Shown piece after piece: positions 9,603 through 18,449 of a DNA stretch of 64,000 bases. A program made the position numbers and the translations under genes. The notes below the pieces were generated by a model. The model was not told where the DNA came from. It did not search any database and worked only from the letters and a program-made list of their open reading frames with translations. Each line of letters opens with the position of its first letter. Position 1 is the stretch's first letter. This DNA comes from Burkholderia lata. GTDB taxonomy: Bacteria; Pseudomonadota; Gammaproteobacteria; Burkholderiales; Burkholderiaceae. The DNA is taken from contig NZ_CABVQK010000009.1 of assembly GCF_902499335.1 (NCBI RefSeq), positions 124,001 to 188,000 on the forward strand, given 5' to 3'.

Positions 9603-9612
9603 TGGTATACCA
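9603..9612. promoter_or_regulatory. FadR-subfamily GntR operator TGGTATACCA
   Basis: The perfect 10-bp palindrome TGGTATACCA matches the t-N-GTA-TAC-N-a consensus of FadR-subfamily GntR regulators. It is in the divergent spacer between the FCD regulator (start 9574) and the OsmC-like gene (start 9706). A looser ATTTGG/CCAAAT pair surrounds it. Confidence 0.75.
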
Positions 9613-9705
9613 AATGGGAATCCGGTGCCAAAATGGTGAGCGCAGGCGGGCTTCGCAAAACGACATCCGGCCCGGCCGAAGCAACCCACATCAATGGAGA
9701 GCGAG

Positions 9706-10182
9706 ATGGCATCTGGCGAACACAAGTATCGCGTCGCGGTAGAGTGGACGGGCAATCGCGGCACCGGCACGTCGGGATATCGGGAGTACGGGCGGGATCA
9801 CGTGATCCGGGCCGGTTCCAAACCGGATATTCCCGGTTCGTCGGACGCGGCGTTTCGTGGCGATGCCGCGCGCTGGAATCCGGAAGACCTGCTGCTGGCG
9901 TCGGCATCGGCATGTCACAAGCTCTGGTACCTGCATCTGTGCTCCGAAGCGGGCATTCGCGTGCTCGCCTATGTCGACAACGCGGAAGGCACGATGGTCG
10001 ATAGCGCTGATGAAGGCCGCTTCACGGAAATCGTGCTGCGCCCGCACGTGACGATCCAGGCCGGCGACGATCGCGAGCGGGCCGCACATCTGCATCATGA
10101 TGCGCACGCGAAGTGCTATATCGCGAACTCGGTCAACTTCCCGATCCGCTGTGAACCCGTGATCGAGTTCGCCGCCGCGTGA
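9706..10182 (+). CDS. OsmC-family peroxide reductase
   Basis: A 158-residue OsmC/Ohr-fold protein. The two conserved cysteines are present, one in LLASASACH and one in AHAKCYIANS, the expected peroxidatic and resolving positions. It would reduce organic hydroperoxides in the cytoplasm. ATG 9706 was preferred over 9694 because GGAGAG ends five bases before it. A GST gene starts 30 bases downstream, so the two probably form a small detoxification operon under the divergent GntR regulator. Confidence 0.88.
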   Translation: MASGEHKYRVAVEWTGNRGTGTSGYREYGRDHVIRAGSKPDIPGSSDAAFRGDAARWNPEDLLLASASACHKLWYLHLCSEAGIRVLAYVDNAEGTMVDSADEGRFTEIVLRPHVTIQAGDDRERAAHLHHDAHAKCYIANSVNFPIRCEPVIEFAAA

Positions 10183-10211
10183 TACCGACACCCGCCTGAG
10201 TGAAATCGACG

Positions 10212-10856
10212 ATGAAGCTCTTCTACTACCCCAGCAATGCCAGCATGGCGCCGCACATCGTGCTGGAAGAAATCGGCAAGCCGTTCGAACTCGAATTCGT
10301 CGACCGCACGCACGACCAGCACAAGTCGCCGGACTACCTCGCGCTCAATCCGAACGGGCTCATCCCGGTGCTGATCGACGGCGACCTGGTGCTGTACGAA
10401 GCCGCCGCCATATGCCTGCATCTCGCCGATACGCATCCCGAGCAGCGGCTGGCGCCCGAGCTCGGCACACCGGAGCGCGCGCAGTTCTACAAATGGCTCA
10501 TGTGGCTCACCAACACGCTTCAGACGACGTTGATCACGTACTTCTATCCGGAGCGCTGGGTCGATGTGGGTAACGCGGCGGGCGGCGCGCAGGTGAAGGC
10601 GCGCGCGGAGGCGAAAATCGCGGCGCTGCTGGACCAGCTCGACCGTCAGCTGGAGACGAGCGGCGGCCCGTGGCTGCTCGGCGCGCACTACACGGTGCTC
10701 GATCCGTATGCGCTGATGCTGTGCCGCTGGACACGCGGATTTGCCGAGCCGGCGCGGCAGCGTCCGGTACTCGGCGGTTATCTGCAGCGGGTGCTCGCGC
10801 GCCCGGCGATTCAGCGGGCGTTGCAGACCGAAGGGCTCGCGCAGCCCTGGGTGTAA
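10212..10856 (+). CDS. Glutathione S-transferase
   Basis: A 214-residue GST. The N-terminal thioredoxin fold starts MKLFYYPSNASMAPHI and carries the cis-proline motif NPNGLIPVL near residue 50 and the glutathione contact YEAAAI near 63. The helical C-terminal domain begins near residue 85 and ends with the usual RPAIQRAL helix. It probably conjugates or reduces electrophiles in the cytoplasm; the substrate is unknown. It follows the OsmC-like gene closely. ATG 10212 is chosen over an in-frame GTG at 10200 because it matches the family start. Confidence 0.9.
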   Translation: MKLFYYPSNASMAPHIVLEEIGKPFELEFVDRTHDQHKSPDYLALNPNGLIPVLIDGDLVLYEAAAICLHLADTHPEQRLAPELGTPERAQFYKWLMWLTNTLQTTLITYFYPERWVDVGNAAGGAQVKARAEAKIAALLDQLDRQLETSGGPWLLGAHYTVLDPYALMLCRWTRGFAEPARQRPVLGGYLQRVLARPAIQRALQTEGLAQPWV

Positions 10857-10927
10857 CGCGCGACCCGGGCCGCCCTGCGTGTCAGCCGGCGCGCAGGCGC
10901 GCCGGGAACGCCGACGAAGCCGCACCG

Positions 10928-11878
10928 TCACAGCGCGACGCCATACACTTCCCGCGCAGCCGCGCGGATGGCGTCGGCCATCATCGCGACGGCCGGCGAA
11001 TGCAGCCGGTCGGTGCGCGTGATGATCCCGAAATCGTCCATCCGGCAATCCATCTCCAGCGGCAGCACCGTGACGATCCCGTGCCGCGCGTAGTAGCGCG
11101 CGACGTCCTCGGCCAGCACCGCGATCATGTCGCTCTGTTCGAGCAGCTGCGTGATGAACAGCAGCGCGGAGGTCTCGACGAGGTTCGCCGGCGGCGCGAG
11201 GCTCGCGCGCTGAAAGACGAGTTCGAAGCGGTGGCGCAGCACGCTGCCGGCCGGCGGCACGACCCACGCGGCGCGCTGTACGTCCGCGAGCGACAGCGGC
11301 GCCTGCGCGAGCAGCGGATGGCCCGTCCGCACGACGGCGGCCACCGGCTCGCCGGTCAGCGGTTCGTAGCGCAGGCGCAGCTTGTCGTGTTCGGCGGAGA
11401 GCCGGCCGAGCACGATGTCGATCTTCTCCTGCGCGAGATGTTCGAGCAGCACGTTGCTGGTGTCGATCTCGACCGAGACGTGCAGGCCTGCATGCGTGCC
11501 CTTCACGGCGGCGACGGCCGGCGGCACGAGCCGCAGGCCCGGCGACGTGATCGCCCCCACCGCCACATGGCCAAGATGGCCGGCCTTCAGCGCGGCCAGC
11601 TCCTCGTGCGCCTGGTCGAGGCTGCCGAGCGCCGCGCGCGCGTGGCGGATCAGCGCATCGCCGTACAGCGTTGGCCGCATCCCGCGCGGCAGGCGCTCGA
11701 ACAGCACCGCGCCGATCGATTCCTCGAGTTCGCGCAGCAGCTTCGATGCGGCCGGCTGCGTCATGTTCAGCGCGGCCGCCGCGCGGTGAATGCTGCCTTC
11801 GTCGGCAAGCGCGACGACCAGCAGAAGCTGGCGCGTCTTCAGGCGGCCACGGTTTCCCCACGGGCTGGCATCGGGCAT
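10928..11878 (-). CDS. LysR-family regulator of the arabinose operon
   Basis: A 316-residue LysR regulator with a winged helix at residues 15-75 (SIHRAAAALNMTQPAASKLLRELE) and a two-lobed effector domain after about residue 100. It is divergent from the seven-gene L-arabinose operon with a 114-bp AT-rich spacer, the standard arrangement for a LysR activator of its neighbour. LysR proteins of the GbpR/GguR kind control sugar-binding protein and sugar-acid genes in other proteobacteria, and this may be the local equivalent; that assignment rests on position, not on a conserved motif. Confidence 0.88.
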   Translation of the reverse strand: MPDASPWGNRGRLKTRQLLLVVALADEGSIHRAAAALNMTQPAASKLLRELEESIGAVLFERLPRGMRPTLYGDALIRHARAALGSLDQAHEELAALKAGHLGHVAVGAITSPGLRLVPPAVAAVKGTHAGLHVSVEIDTSNVLLEHLAQEKIDIVLGRLSAEHDKLRLRYEPLTGEPVAAVVRTGHPLLAQAPLSLADVQRAAWVVPPAGSVLRHRFELVFQRASLAPPANLVETSALLFITQLLEQSDMIAVLAEDVARYYARHGIVTVLPLEMDCRMDDFGIITRTDRLHSPAVAMMADAIRAAAREVYGVAL

Positions 11879-11888
11879 CGTACGGGTT

Positions 11889-11918
11889 TATATCGATATC
11901 GGAATTGATATCGTAATC
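11889..11918. promoter_or_regulatory. Candidate LysR binding region upstream of the arabinose operon
   Basis: The divergent spacer has GATATCG repeated 12 bases apart (11895 and 11907), and a self-complementary ATATCGATAT at 11890-11899. The 12-base phase puts the two copies on nearly the same DNA face. It sits 75-105 bases upstream of the dehydratase start, a usual distance for a LysR activation site. Confidence 0.5.
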
Positions 11919-11992
11919 GCCAAAAACGTCATTAGCCAGTTATCAAAATTCTGCCTAGACTGCGCCGGTATCCCGTCACCACAGGACTGACG

Positions 11993-13744
11993 ATGTCGGC
12001 AACGAAACCCAGGCTGCGCTCCACCCAATGGTTCGGCACGAACGACAAGAACGGCTTCATGTACCGGAGCTGGATGAAGAACCAGGGCATCCCCGATCAC
12101 GAGTTCGACGGCCGGCCGATCATCGGCATCTGCAATACGTGGTCCGAACTGACGCCGTGCAACGCGCACTTCCGCAAGCTCGCCGAGCACGTGAAGCGCG
12201 GGATCTCCGAGGCGGGCGGCTTCCCGGTCGAGTTCCCGGTGTTCTCGAACGGTGAATCGAACCTGCGCCCGTCGGCGATGCTTACGCGCAACCTCGCGTC
12301 GATGGACGTCGAGGAGGCGATCCGCGGCAACCCGATCGACGCGGTCGTGCTGCTCGCCGGTTGCGACAAGACGACGCCCGCGCTGCTGATGGGCGCGGCG
12401 AGCTGCGACGTGCCGGCGATCGTCGTGTCGGGCGGCCCGATGCTGAACGGCAAGCTCGAAGGCAAGAACATCGGCTCCGGCACGGCCGTGTGGCAACTGC
12501 ACGAAGCGCTGAAGGCCGGTGAAATCGACCTGCATCACTTCCTGTCGGCCGAAGCCGGGATGTCGCGCTCGGCCGGCACCTGCAACACGATGGGCACCGC
12601 GTCGACGATGGCGTGCATGGCCGAGGCGCTCGGCGTCGCGCTGCCGCACAACGCGGCGATTCCGGCCGTCGATTCGCGCCGCTACGTGCTCGCGCACATG
12701 TCCGGCATCCGCATCGTCGAGATGGCGCTCGAAGGGCTCGTGCTGTCGAAGATCCTGACGCGCGCGGCGTTCGAGAACGCGATCCGCGCGAATGCGGCGA
12801 TCGGCGGTTCGACCAACGCAGTGATCCACCTGAAGGCGATCGCGGGCCGCATCGGCGTGCCGCTCGAACTGGAAGACTGGATGCGCATCGGCCGCGACAC
12901 GCCGACGATCGTCGACCTGATGCCGTCGGGACGCTTCCTGATGGAAGAGTTTTATTACGCGGGCGGCCTGCCGACGGTGCTGCGCCGGCTCGGCGAAGGC
13001 GGGCTGCTGCCGAACCCGGACGCGCTGACGGTGAATGGCAAGTCGCTGTGGGACAACGTGCGCGAAGCGCCGAACTACGACGACGAAGTGATCCGCCCGC
13101 TCGACCGGCCACTGATCGCGGACGGCGGGATCCGCATCCTGCGCGGCAATCTCGCGCCGCGCGGCGCGGTGCTGAAGCCGTCGGCGGCGAGCCCCGAGCT
13201 GCTCAAGCATCGCGGCCGCGCGGTCGTGTTCGAGAACCTCGAACACTACAAGGCGACGATCAACGACGAGGCGCTCGACGTTGATGCCAGCTCGGTGATG
13301 GTGCTGAAGAACTGCGGGCCGCGCGGTTATCCGGGGATGGCCGAGGTCGGCAACATGGGGTTGCCGCCGAAGCTGCTGCGCCAGGGCGTGAAGGACATGG
13401 TGCGGATTTCCGACGCGCGGATGAGCGGCACCGCGTACGGCACGGTCGTGCTGCACGTCGCGCCGGAAGCCGCCGCCGGCGGGCCGCTCGCGGCCGTGCG
13501 CAACGGCGACTGGATCGAGCTCGACTGCGAGGCCGGCACACTGCACCTCGACATTACGGATGACGAACTGCAGCGCCGCCTGTCGGACGTCGATCCGACC
13601 GCGGCGCCGGGCGTGGCCGGCCAGCTCGGCAAGGGCGGCTACGCACGGCTGTACATCGATCACGTGCTGCAGGCCGACGAGGGGTGCGACCTCGACTTCC
13701 TGGTCGGCACGCGCGGCGCGGACGTGCCGAGCCATTCGCATTGA
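11993..13744 (+). CDS. IlvD/Edd-family sugar-acid dehydratase (L-arabonate dehydratase)
   Basis: A 583-residue iron-sulfur dehydratase. The three cluster cysteines are Cys56 (ELTPCN), Cys124 (AGCDKTTPA) and Cys197 (AGTCNTMG), the spacing seen in sugar-acid dehydratases with a [2Fe-2S] cluster. With a Gfo/Idh sugar dehydrogenase, an SMP-30 lactonase, a DapA-family enzyme and an AraFGH transporter in the same operon, the best assignment is L-arabonate to L-2-keto-3-deoxyarabonate (called araC in Azospirillum naming). D-fuconate or D-galactonate could also be used. It is the first gene after the LysR-controlled promoter. Confidence 0.9.
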   Translation: MSATKPRLRSTQWFGTNDKNGFMYRSWMKNQGIPDHEFDGRPIIGICNTWSELTPCNAHFRKLAEHVKRGISEAGGFPVEFPVFSNGESNLRPSAMLTRNLASMDVEEAIRGNPIDAVVLLAGCDKTTPALLMGAASCDVPAIVVSGGPMLNGKLEGKNIGSGTAVWQLHEALKAGEIDLHHFLSAEAGMSRSAGTCNTMGTASTMACMAEALGVALPHNAAIPAVDSRRYVLAHMSGIRIVEMALEGLVLSKILTRAAFENAIRANAAIGGSTNAVIHLKAIAGRIGVPLELEDWMRIGRDTPTIVDLMPSGRFLMEEFYYAGGLPTVLRRLGEGGLLPNPDALTVNGKSLWDNVREAPNYDDEVIRPLDRPLIADGGIRILRGNLAPRGAVLKPSAASPELLKHRGRAVVFENLEHYKATINDEALDVDASSVMVLKNCGPRGYPGMAEVGNMGLPPKLLRQGVKDMVRISDARMSGTAYGTVVLHVAPEAAAGGPLAAVRNGDWIELDCEAGTLHLDITDDELQRRLSDVDPTAAPGVAGQLGKGGYARLYIDHVLQADEGCDLDFLVGTRGADVPSHSH

Positions 13745-13849
13745 GCGGCTGCGCGGCAGCCGGTTGCGGGCTTTTTCCTGGCCCGCGCAACGTGAAACCG
13801 TAAACGCATGACGGCCGATCGTCACCGAGGCCGAAGCAGGATGCGAACC

Positions 13850-14779
13850 ATGACATCGAGCAGCACGCCGCGCTATCGCGGCATCTTCCCCGTCGTTCCG
13901 ACGACGTTTGCCGACACCGGCGAACTCGACCTCGCGAGCCAGAAGCGCGCGGTCGATTTCATGATCGACGCGGGCTCCGACGGGCTGTGCATCCTCGCGA
14001 ACTTCTCCGAGCAGTTCGCGATCACCGACGACGAACGCGACGTGCTCACGCGCACGATCCTCGAACACGTCGCGGGCCGCGTGCCGGTGATCGTCACGAC
14101 GTCGCATTACAGCACGCAGGTGTGCGCGGCGCGCAGCCTGCGTGCGCAGCAGCTCGGCGCGGCGATGGTGATGGCGATGCCGCCGTATCACGGCGCGACG
14201 TTCCGCGTGCCGGAAGCGCAGATCTTCGAGTTCTATGCGCGCGTGTCCGACGCGATCGCGATCCCGATCATGGTCCAGGACGCACCCGCGAGCGGCACCG
14301 CGCTGTCTGCCCCGTTCCTCGCGCGGATGGCGCGCGAGATCGAGCAGGTCGCGTACTTCAAGATCGAGACGCCGGGCGCCGCGAACAAGCTGCGCGAGCT
14401 GATCCGGCTCGGCGGCGATGCGATCGAGGGGCCGTGGGACGGCGAGGAGGCGATCACGCTGCTCGCCGATCTCCACGCGGGCGCGACCGGCGCGATGACG
14501 GGCGGCGGGTTTCCGGACGGGATCCGGCCGATCCTCGAAGCGTGGCGCGACGGCAGGCATGACGATGCCTACGCGTGCTATCAGGCATGGCTGCCGCTGA
14601 TCAATCACGAGAACCGCCAGTCCGGGATCCTCACCGCGAAGGCGCTGATGCGTGCGGGCGGCGTGATCGCGTGCGAGCGGCCGCGGCATCCGATGCCGGA
14701 ACTGCATCCGGACACGCGCGCGGAACTGCTCGCGATCGCGCGCCGGCTCGATCCGCTCGTGCTGCGCTGGGCGCACTGA
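13850..14779 (+). CDS. DapA-family 2-keto-3-deoxy-sugar-acid dehydratase
   Basis: A 309-residue class I aldolase-fold protein of the dihydrodipicolinate synthase family. The Schiff-base lysine is Lys171 in YFKIETPG. In non-phosphorylating arabinose pathways this family supplies L-2-keto-3-deoxyarabonate dehydratase, which yields 2-oxoglutarate semialdehyde; that role fits the operon better than lysine biosynthesis. ATG 13850 is chosen because AGG at 13838-13840 lies nine bases before it and the family N-terminus (YRGIFPVVPT) follows; two earlier in-frame ATGs lack spacing. The final enzyme, 2-oxoglutarate semialdehyde dehydrogenase, is not in this operon. Confidence 0.87.
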   Translation: MTSSSTPRYRGIFPVVPTTFADTGELDLASQKRAVDFMIDAGSDGLCILANFSEQFAITDDERDVLTRTILEHVAGRVPVIVTTSHYSTQVCAARSLRAQQLGAAMVMAMPPYHGATFRVPEAQIFEFYARVSDAIAIPIMVQDAPASGTALSAPFLARMAREIEQVAYFKIETPGAANKLRELIRLGGDAIEGPWDGEEAITLLADLHAGATGAMTGGGFPDGIRPILEAWRDGRHDDAYACYQAWLPLINHENRQSGILTAKALMRAGGVIACERPRHPMPELHPDTRAELLAIARRLDPLVLRWAH

Positions 14780-14815
14780 ACGACCACCGAACGATTCGCG
14801 AAGGAGGCATGCACG

Positions 14816-15745
14816 ATGAGTGATCAGGTTTCGCTGGGTGTCGTCGGCGTCGGCAAGATCGCGCGCGACCAGCATCTGCCGGCGATCGACGCCGAACCGG
14901 GCTTCAGGTTGACCGCGTGCGCGAGCCGCCACGCGGAAGTCGCCGGCGTGCGCAACTATCGCGACCTGCGCGCACTGCTGGCCGCCGAGCGCGAGCTCGA
15001 CGCCGTGTCGCTGTGCGCACCGCCACAGGTGCGCTACGCGCAGGCGCGCGCCGCGCTCGAAGCGGGCAAGCACGTGATGCTCGAAAAACCGCCGGGCGCG
15101 ACGCTCGGCGAAGTGGCCGTGCTGGAGGCGCTCGCGCGCGAGCGCGGCCTCACGCTGTTCGCGACCTGGCATTCGCGCTGCGCGAGTGCGGTGGAGCCCG
15201 CCCGTGCATGGCTCGCGACGCGCGCGATCCGCGCGGTGCAGGTGCGCTGGAAGGAAGACGTGCGGCGCTGGCATCCCGGGCAGCAATGGATCTGGGAGCC
15301 GGGCGGCCTCGGCGTGTTCGATCCGGGTATCAACGCGCTGTCGATCGTCACGCGGATCCTGCCGCGCGAGCTGGTGCTGCGCGAGGCGACGCTCATCGTG
15401 CCGAGCGACGTGCAGACGCCGATTGCCGCTGAACTCGATTGCGTGGATACCGACGGCGTGCCGGTACGTGCGGAATTCGACTGGCGGCACGGCCCGGTCG
15501 AGCAATGGGAGATCGCGGTCGACACCGCCGACGGCGTGCTCGCGATCAGCCGCGGCGGCGCGCAGTTGTCGATCGCGGGCGAGCCGGTCGAGATCGGGCC
15601 AGAGCGCGAGTATCCGGCGCTGTATGCGCACTTCCATGCGCTGATCGCGCGTGGCGAAAGCGACGTCGACGTACGGCCGTTGCGGCTCGTCGCCGATGCA
15701 TTCCTGTTCGGCCGACGCGTACAGACCGAAGCGTTCGGCCGCTGA
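14816..15745 (+). CDS. Gfo/Idh/MocA-family sugar 1-dehydrogenase
   Basis: A 309-residue NAD(P)-dependent oxidoreductase. Residues 5-20 (SLGVVGVGKIARDQHLP) form the Rossmann dinucleotide loop and LEKPPGATL near residue 90 is the conserved EKP motif. The C-terminal half is the Gfo/Idh beta-sheet domain. Azospirillum L-arabinose 1-dehydrogenase, which also oxidises D-galactose, belongs to this family, and operon context supports that function: aldose to lactone in the cytoplasm. A perfect AAGGAGG sits seven bases before the ATG. It lies between the DapA-type gene and araF. Confidence 0.87.
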   Translation: MSDQVSLGVVGVGKIARDQHLPAIDAEPGFRLTACASRHAEVAGVRNYRDLRALLAAERELDAVSLCAPPQVRYAQARAALEAGKHVMLEKPPGATLGEVAVLEALARERGLTLFATWHSRCASAVEPARAWLATRAIRAVQVRWKEDVRRWHPGQQWIWEPGGLGVFDPGINALSIVTRILPRELVLREATLIVPSDVQTPIAAELDCVDTDGVPVRAEFDWRHGPVEQWEIAVDTADGVLAISRGGAQLSIAGEPVEIGPEREYPALYAHFHALIARGESDVDVRPLRLVADAFLFGRRVQTEAFGR

Positions 15746-15819
15746 CCACGCGGGCGCGCTGCGGCGCGATCACGCACGACGAATCATTACGGCATGAGCC
15801 GACACAAAGGAGACACCGC

Positions 15820-16833
15820 ATGAACCGCACGACCCACTCGATTCGCCGCCATACGTTGCGTGCGCTCTTGGCTGCGCTTTGCATCGCACCGCTCGGCATG
15901 CAGGGCGCCGCGCGCGCCGACGCGCCGCTGAAGATCGGCTTCCTGGTGAAGATGCCGGAGCAGGCCTGGTTCATCAACGAGCAGAACGCGGCATCCGCGC
16001 TGGGCCAGAAGCAGAATTTCTCGGTCGTGAAGATCGGCACGCCCGACGGCGAGAAGGTGCTCGCCGCGATCGACAACCTCGGCTCGCAGGGCGCGCAGGG
16101 CTTCGTGATCTGCGCGCCGGACGTGCGCCTTGGCCCGGCGATCGCCGCGCGCGCGAAGCGCTACAACATGAAGTTCGTGACGGTCGACGACCAGCTCGTC
16201 GATTCGACCGGCAAGCCGCTGCCGAACGTGCCGCACCTCGGGATGTCGGCGACCAAGATCGGCAACCAGGTCGGCCAGGCCATTTCCGATGAGATGAAGC
16301 GGCGCGGCTGGAAACCCGAGGAAGTCGGCGCGCTGCGGATCACGAACAACGAGCTGCCGACCGCGAAGCTGCGTACCGACGGCGCGACGCAGGCGCTGCT
16401 CGCGAACGGCTTCCGCAAGGAGAACATCTTCGACGCGCCGCAGAAGACGACCGACGACGAAGGCGGCTTCAGCGCGGCCGCACCCGTGCTCGCGCGCCAT
16501 CCGAACGTGAAGAAATGGGTGGTCTACGCGCTGAACGAGGAAACCGTGCTCGGCGCGGTGCGTGCGACCGAGCAGCTGCACATCCCGGCGGCCGACGTGA
16601 TCGGCGTCGGCATCAACGGCGCGGGCGAGGCGTTCGCCGAATTCCAGAAGAAGGAGCCGACCGGCTTCTTCGGGACGATCGCGGTCAGCTCGACGAACCA
16701 CGGCAAGGACAGCACGCAGAATCTCGTCGAGTGGATTCGCGACGGCAAGACGCCGCCGGCCGACACGCAGACGAGCGGCAAGCTGATGACGCGCGCGAAC
16801 TGGCAGGCCGTGCGCGCCGAGCTCGGCATCTGA
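15820..16833 (+). CDS. araF: L-arabinose ABC transporter substrate-binding protein AraF
   Basis: A 337-residue periplasmic binding protein. Residues 1-33 are a Sec signal peptide ending at a GAARA-DAPLK junction. The mature sequence follows E. coli AraF closely in its landmarks: IGFLVKMPEQAWF, PDGEKVLAAID, GFVICAPD, and VTVDDQLVDSTGKPLP. It would capture L-arabinose (possibly D-galactose) for AraG and AraH encoded downstream. AAAGGAG precedes ATG 15820; a frame open far upstream is only read-through of the previous gene. This is the strongest single piece of evidence that the operon handles arabinose. Confidence 0.93.
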   Translation: MNRTTHSIRRHTLRALLAALCIAPLGMQGAARADAPLKIGFLVKMPEQAWFINEQNAASALGQKQNFSVVKIGTPDGEKVLAAIDNLGSQGAQGFVICAPDVRLGPAIAARAKRYNMKFVTVDDQLVDSTGKPLPNVPHLGMSATKIGNQVGQAISDEMKRRGWKPEEVGALRITNNELPTAKLRTDGATQALLANGFRKENIFDAPQKTTDDEGGFSAAAPVLARHPNVKKWVVYALNEETVLGAVRATEQLHIPAADVIGVGINGAGEAFAEFQKKEPTGFFGTIAVSSTNHGKDSTQNLVEWIRDGKTPPADTQTSGKLMTRANWQAVRAELGI

Positions 16834-16853
16834 GCGCACGAGGCGAGAACGCG

Positions 16854-18416
16854 ATGACGACGCAGACGATGACGGCCGTATCCGGCAACGACGGCGATAC
16901 CGGCGGCGATGCCGGCGCGTCGCGGCCGGGCGGCCCGCTGCTCGCGCTCGACGGCATCACGGTGACGTTCCCGGGCGTGCGCGCGCTCGATGCCGTGTCG
17001 CTGTCGGTGCGCGCGGGCGAAGTGCACGGGCTGATGGGCGAGAACGGCGCGGGGAAGTCGACGCTGCTGAAGGTGCTGTCCGGCGTGAACCAGCCGCAGG
17101 CCGGCACGCTGACGCTGAACGGCACGGTGCAGCGCTTCGCGTCGACGCGCGCGGCGCTGGAGGCCGGCATCGCGATCATCTACCAGGAGCTGCATCTGGT
17201 GCCCGAGCTGACGGTCGCCGAGAACCTGATGCTCGGGCAGCTGCCGAGCCGGCTCGGCGTGGTCGACGAACGCACGCTCGCCGCGCGCGCACTCGATGCG
17301 CTGGAGCGGCTCGGCGAGCACATCGATCCGGGCATCCCGGTGAAGTATCTGTCGATCGGCCAGCGCCAGATGATCGAGATCGGCAAGGCGTTGATGCGCG
17401 ACGCGCGCGTGATCGCGTTCGACGAGCCGACGAGTTCGCTATCCGCGCGCGAGACCACGCAACTGTTCCGGATCATCCGCGCGCTGCGCGCGGAAGGCCG
17501 CGCGATCATCTACGTCACGCACCGGATGGAAGAGGTGTATGAACTGTGCGACCGCGTGACGGTGTTTCGCGACGGCCGCCGCATCGACACGTTCGATTCC
17601 GTCACCGATCTCGACCGCGACCGGTTGATCGGCTGCATGGTCGGCCGCTCGATCGAGGACGTGTACGGCTACCGGCCGCGCCCGGCCGGCGACGTGCTGA
17701 TCGAGGCGAAGGGGCTCGCGGGGCCCGGGTTGTCCGAGCCCGTGTCGTTCACCGCGCGGCGCGGCGAGATCGTCGGCTTCTTCGGGCTCGTCGGCGCGGG
17801 CCGCTCGGAACTGATGAAGCTGCTGTACGGCGCCGCGCGCCCGAGCGCGGGGCACGTCGAGCTGAACGGGAAGCGGGTCGCATTCGGGAGCCCGCGCGAC
17901 GCGGTGCGCGCCGGCCTCGCGCTGTGCCCGGAAGACCGCAAGCAGGAAGGCATCGTCGCGATCGCGTCGGTGGCCGACAACCTGAACATCAGTGCGCGCC
18001 GGCATTTCAGCCCGGCGCGGATGCTGCTCGACGCACGGCGCGAACGCGAGCTTGCGCAACGCTACATCGAACGGCTCGCGATCAAGACCCGCGACGGCGA
18101 CACGCCGATCGGCGCGCTGTCCGGCGGCAACCAGCAGAAGGTCGTGCTCGCGCGCTGGCTGGCCGAGCGTATCGACGTGTTCCTGATGGACGAACCGACA
18201 CGCGGCATCGACGTCGGTGCACGCGCGGAAATCTACAACCTGTTCTACGAACTCGCGGAAGCGGGCCGCACGGTGATCCTCGTGTCGAGCGACCTGGCCG
18301 AGGTGATCGGCGTGTCGGACCGGATCGTCGTGATGAAGGAAGGACGGATCGCGGGCGAGGTCGCGAAGGCGCAGGCGACGCCCGATGCGCTGATCAAGCT
18401 CGCGCTGCCGCGCTAG
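16854..18416 (+). CDS. araG: L-arabinose ABC transporter ATP-binding protein AraG
   Basis: A 520-residue sugar ATPase with two tandem nucleotide-binding domains. The first has Walker A GENGAGKST near residue 62 and Walker B VIAFDEPTS. The second, from about residue 280, has the degenerate P-loop GLVGAGRSEL seen in this family, then LSGGNQQKV and FLMDEPTRGID. The first 25 residues are a polar Thr/Gly/Asp-rich extension. It starts 20 bases after araF and is followed after 33 bases by araH, as in the E. coli araFGH order. Confidence 0.93.
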   Translation: MTTQTMTAVSGNDGDTGGDAGASRPGGPLLALDGITVTFPGVRALDAVSLSVRAGEVHGLMGENGAGKSTLLKVLSGVNQPQAGTLTLNGTVQRFASTRAALEAGIAIIYQELHLVPELTVAENLMLGQLPSRLGVVDERTLAARALDALERLGEHIDPGIPVKYLSIGQRQMIEIGKALMRDARVIAFDEPTSSLSARETTQLFRIIRALRAEGRAIIYVTHRMEEVYELCDRVTVFRDGRRIDTFDSVTDLDRDRLIGCMVGRSIEDVYGYRPRPAGDVLIEAKGLAGPGLSEPVSFTARRGEIVGFFGLVGAGRSELMKLLYGAARPSAGHVELNGKRVAFGSPRDAVRAGLALCPEDRKQEGIVAIASVADNLNISARRHFSPARMLLDARRERELAQRYIERLAIKTRDGDTPIGALSGGNQQKVVLARWLAERIDVFLMDEPTRGIDVGARAEIYNLFYELAEAGRTVILVSSDLAEVIGVSDRIVVMKEGRIAGEVAKAQATPDALIKLALPR

Positions 18417-18449
18417 CGCCCCGCAACGATCAACCGGAATGCAAATGAC

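Noticed and set aside
13763..13790. GCGGGC/GCCCGC hairpin with T-rich loop just after the first arabinose gene
   Set aside because: The T residues are in the loop rather than after the stem, and the operon clearly continues, so I do not call it a terminator.
11888..15637. A 1249-codon minus-strand open frame opposite the arabinose operon
   Set aside because: Composition is dominated by Arg, His and Ala, as expected for the antisense of high-GC genes; the plus-strand frame carries intact enzymes.
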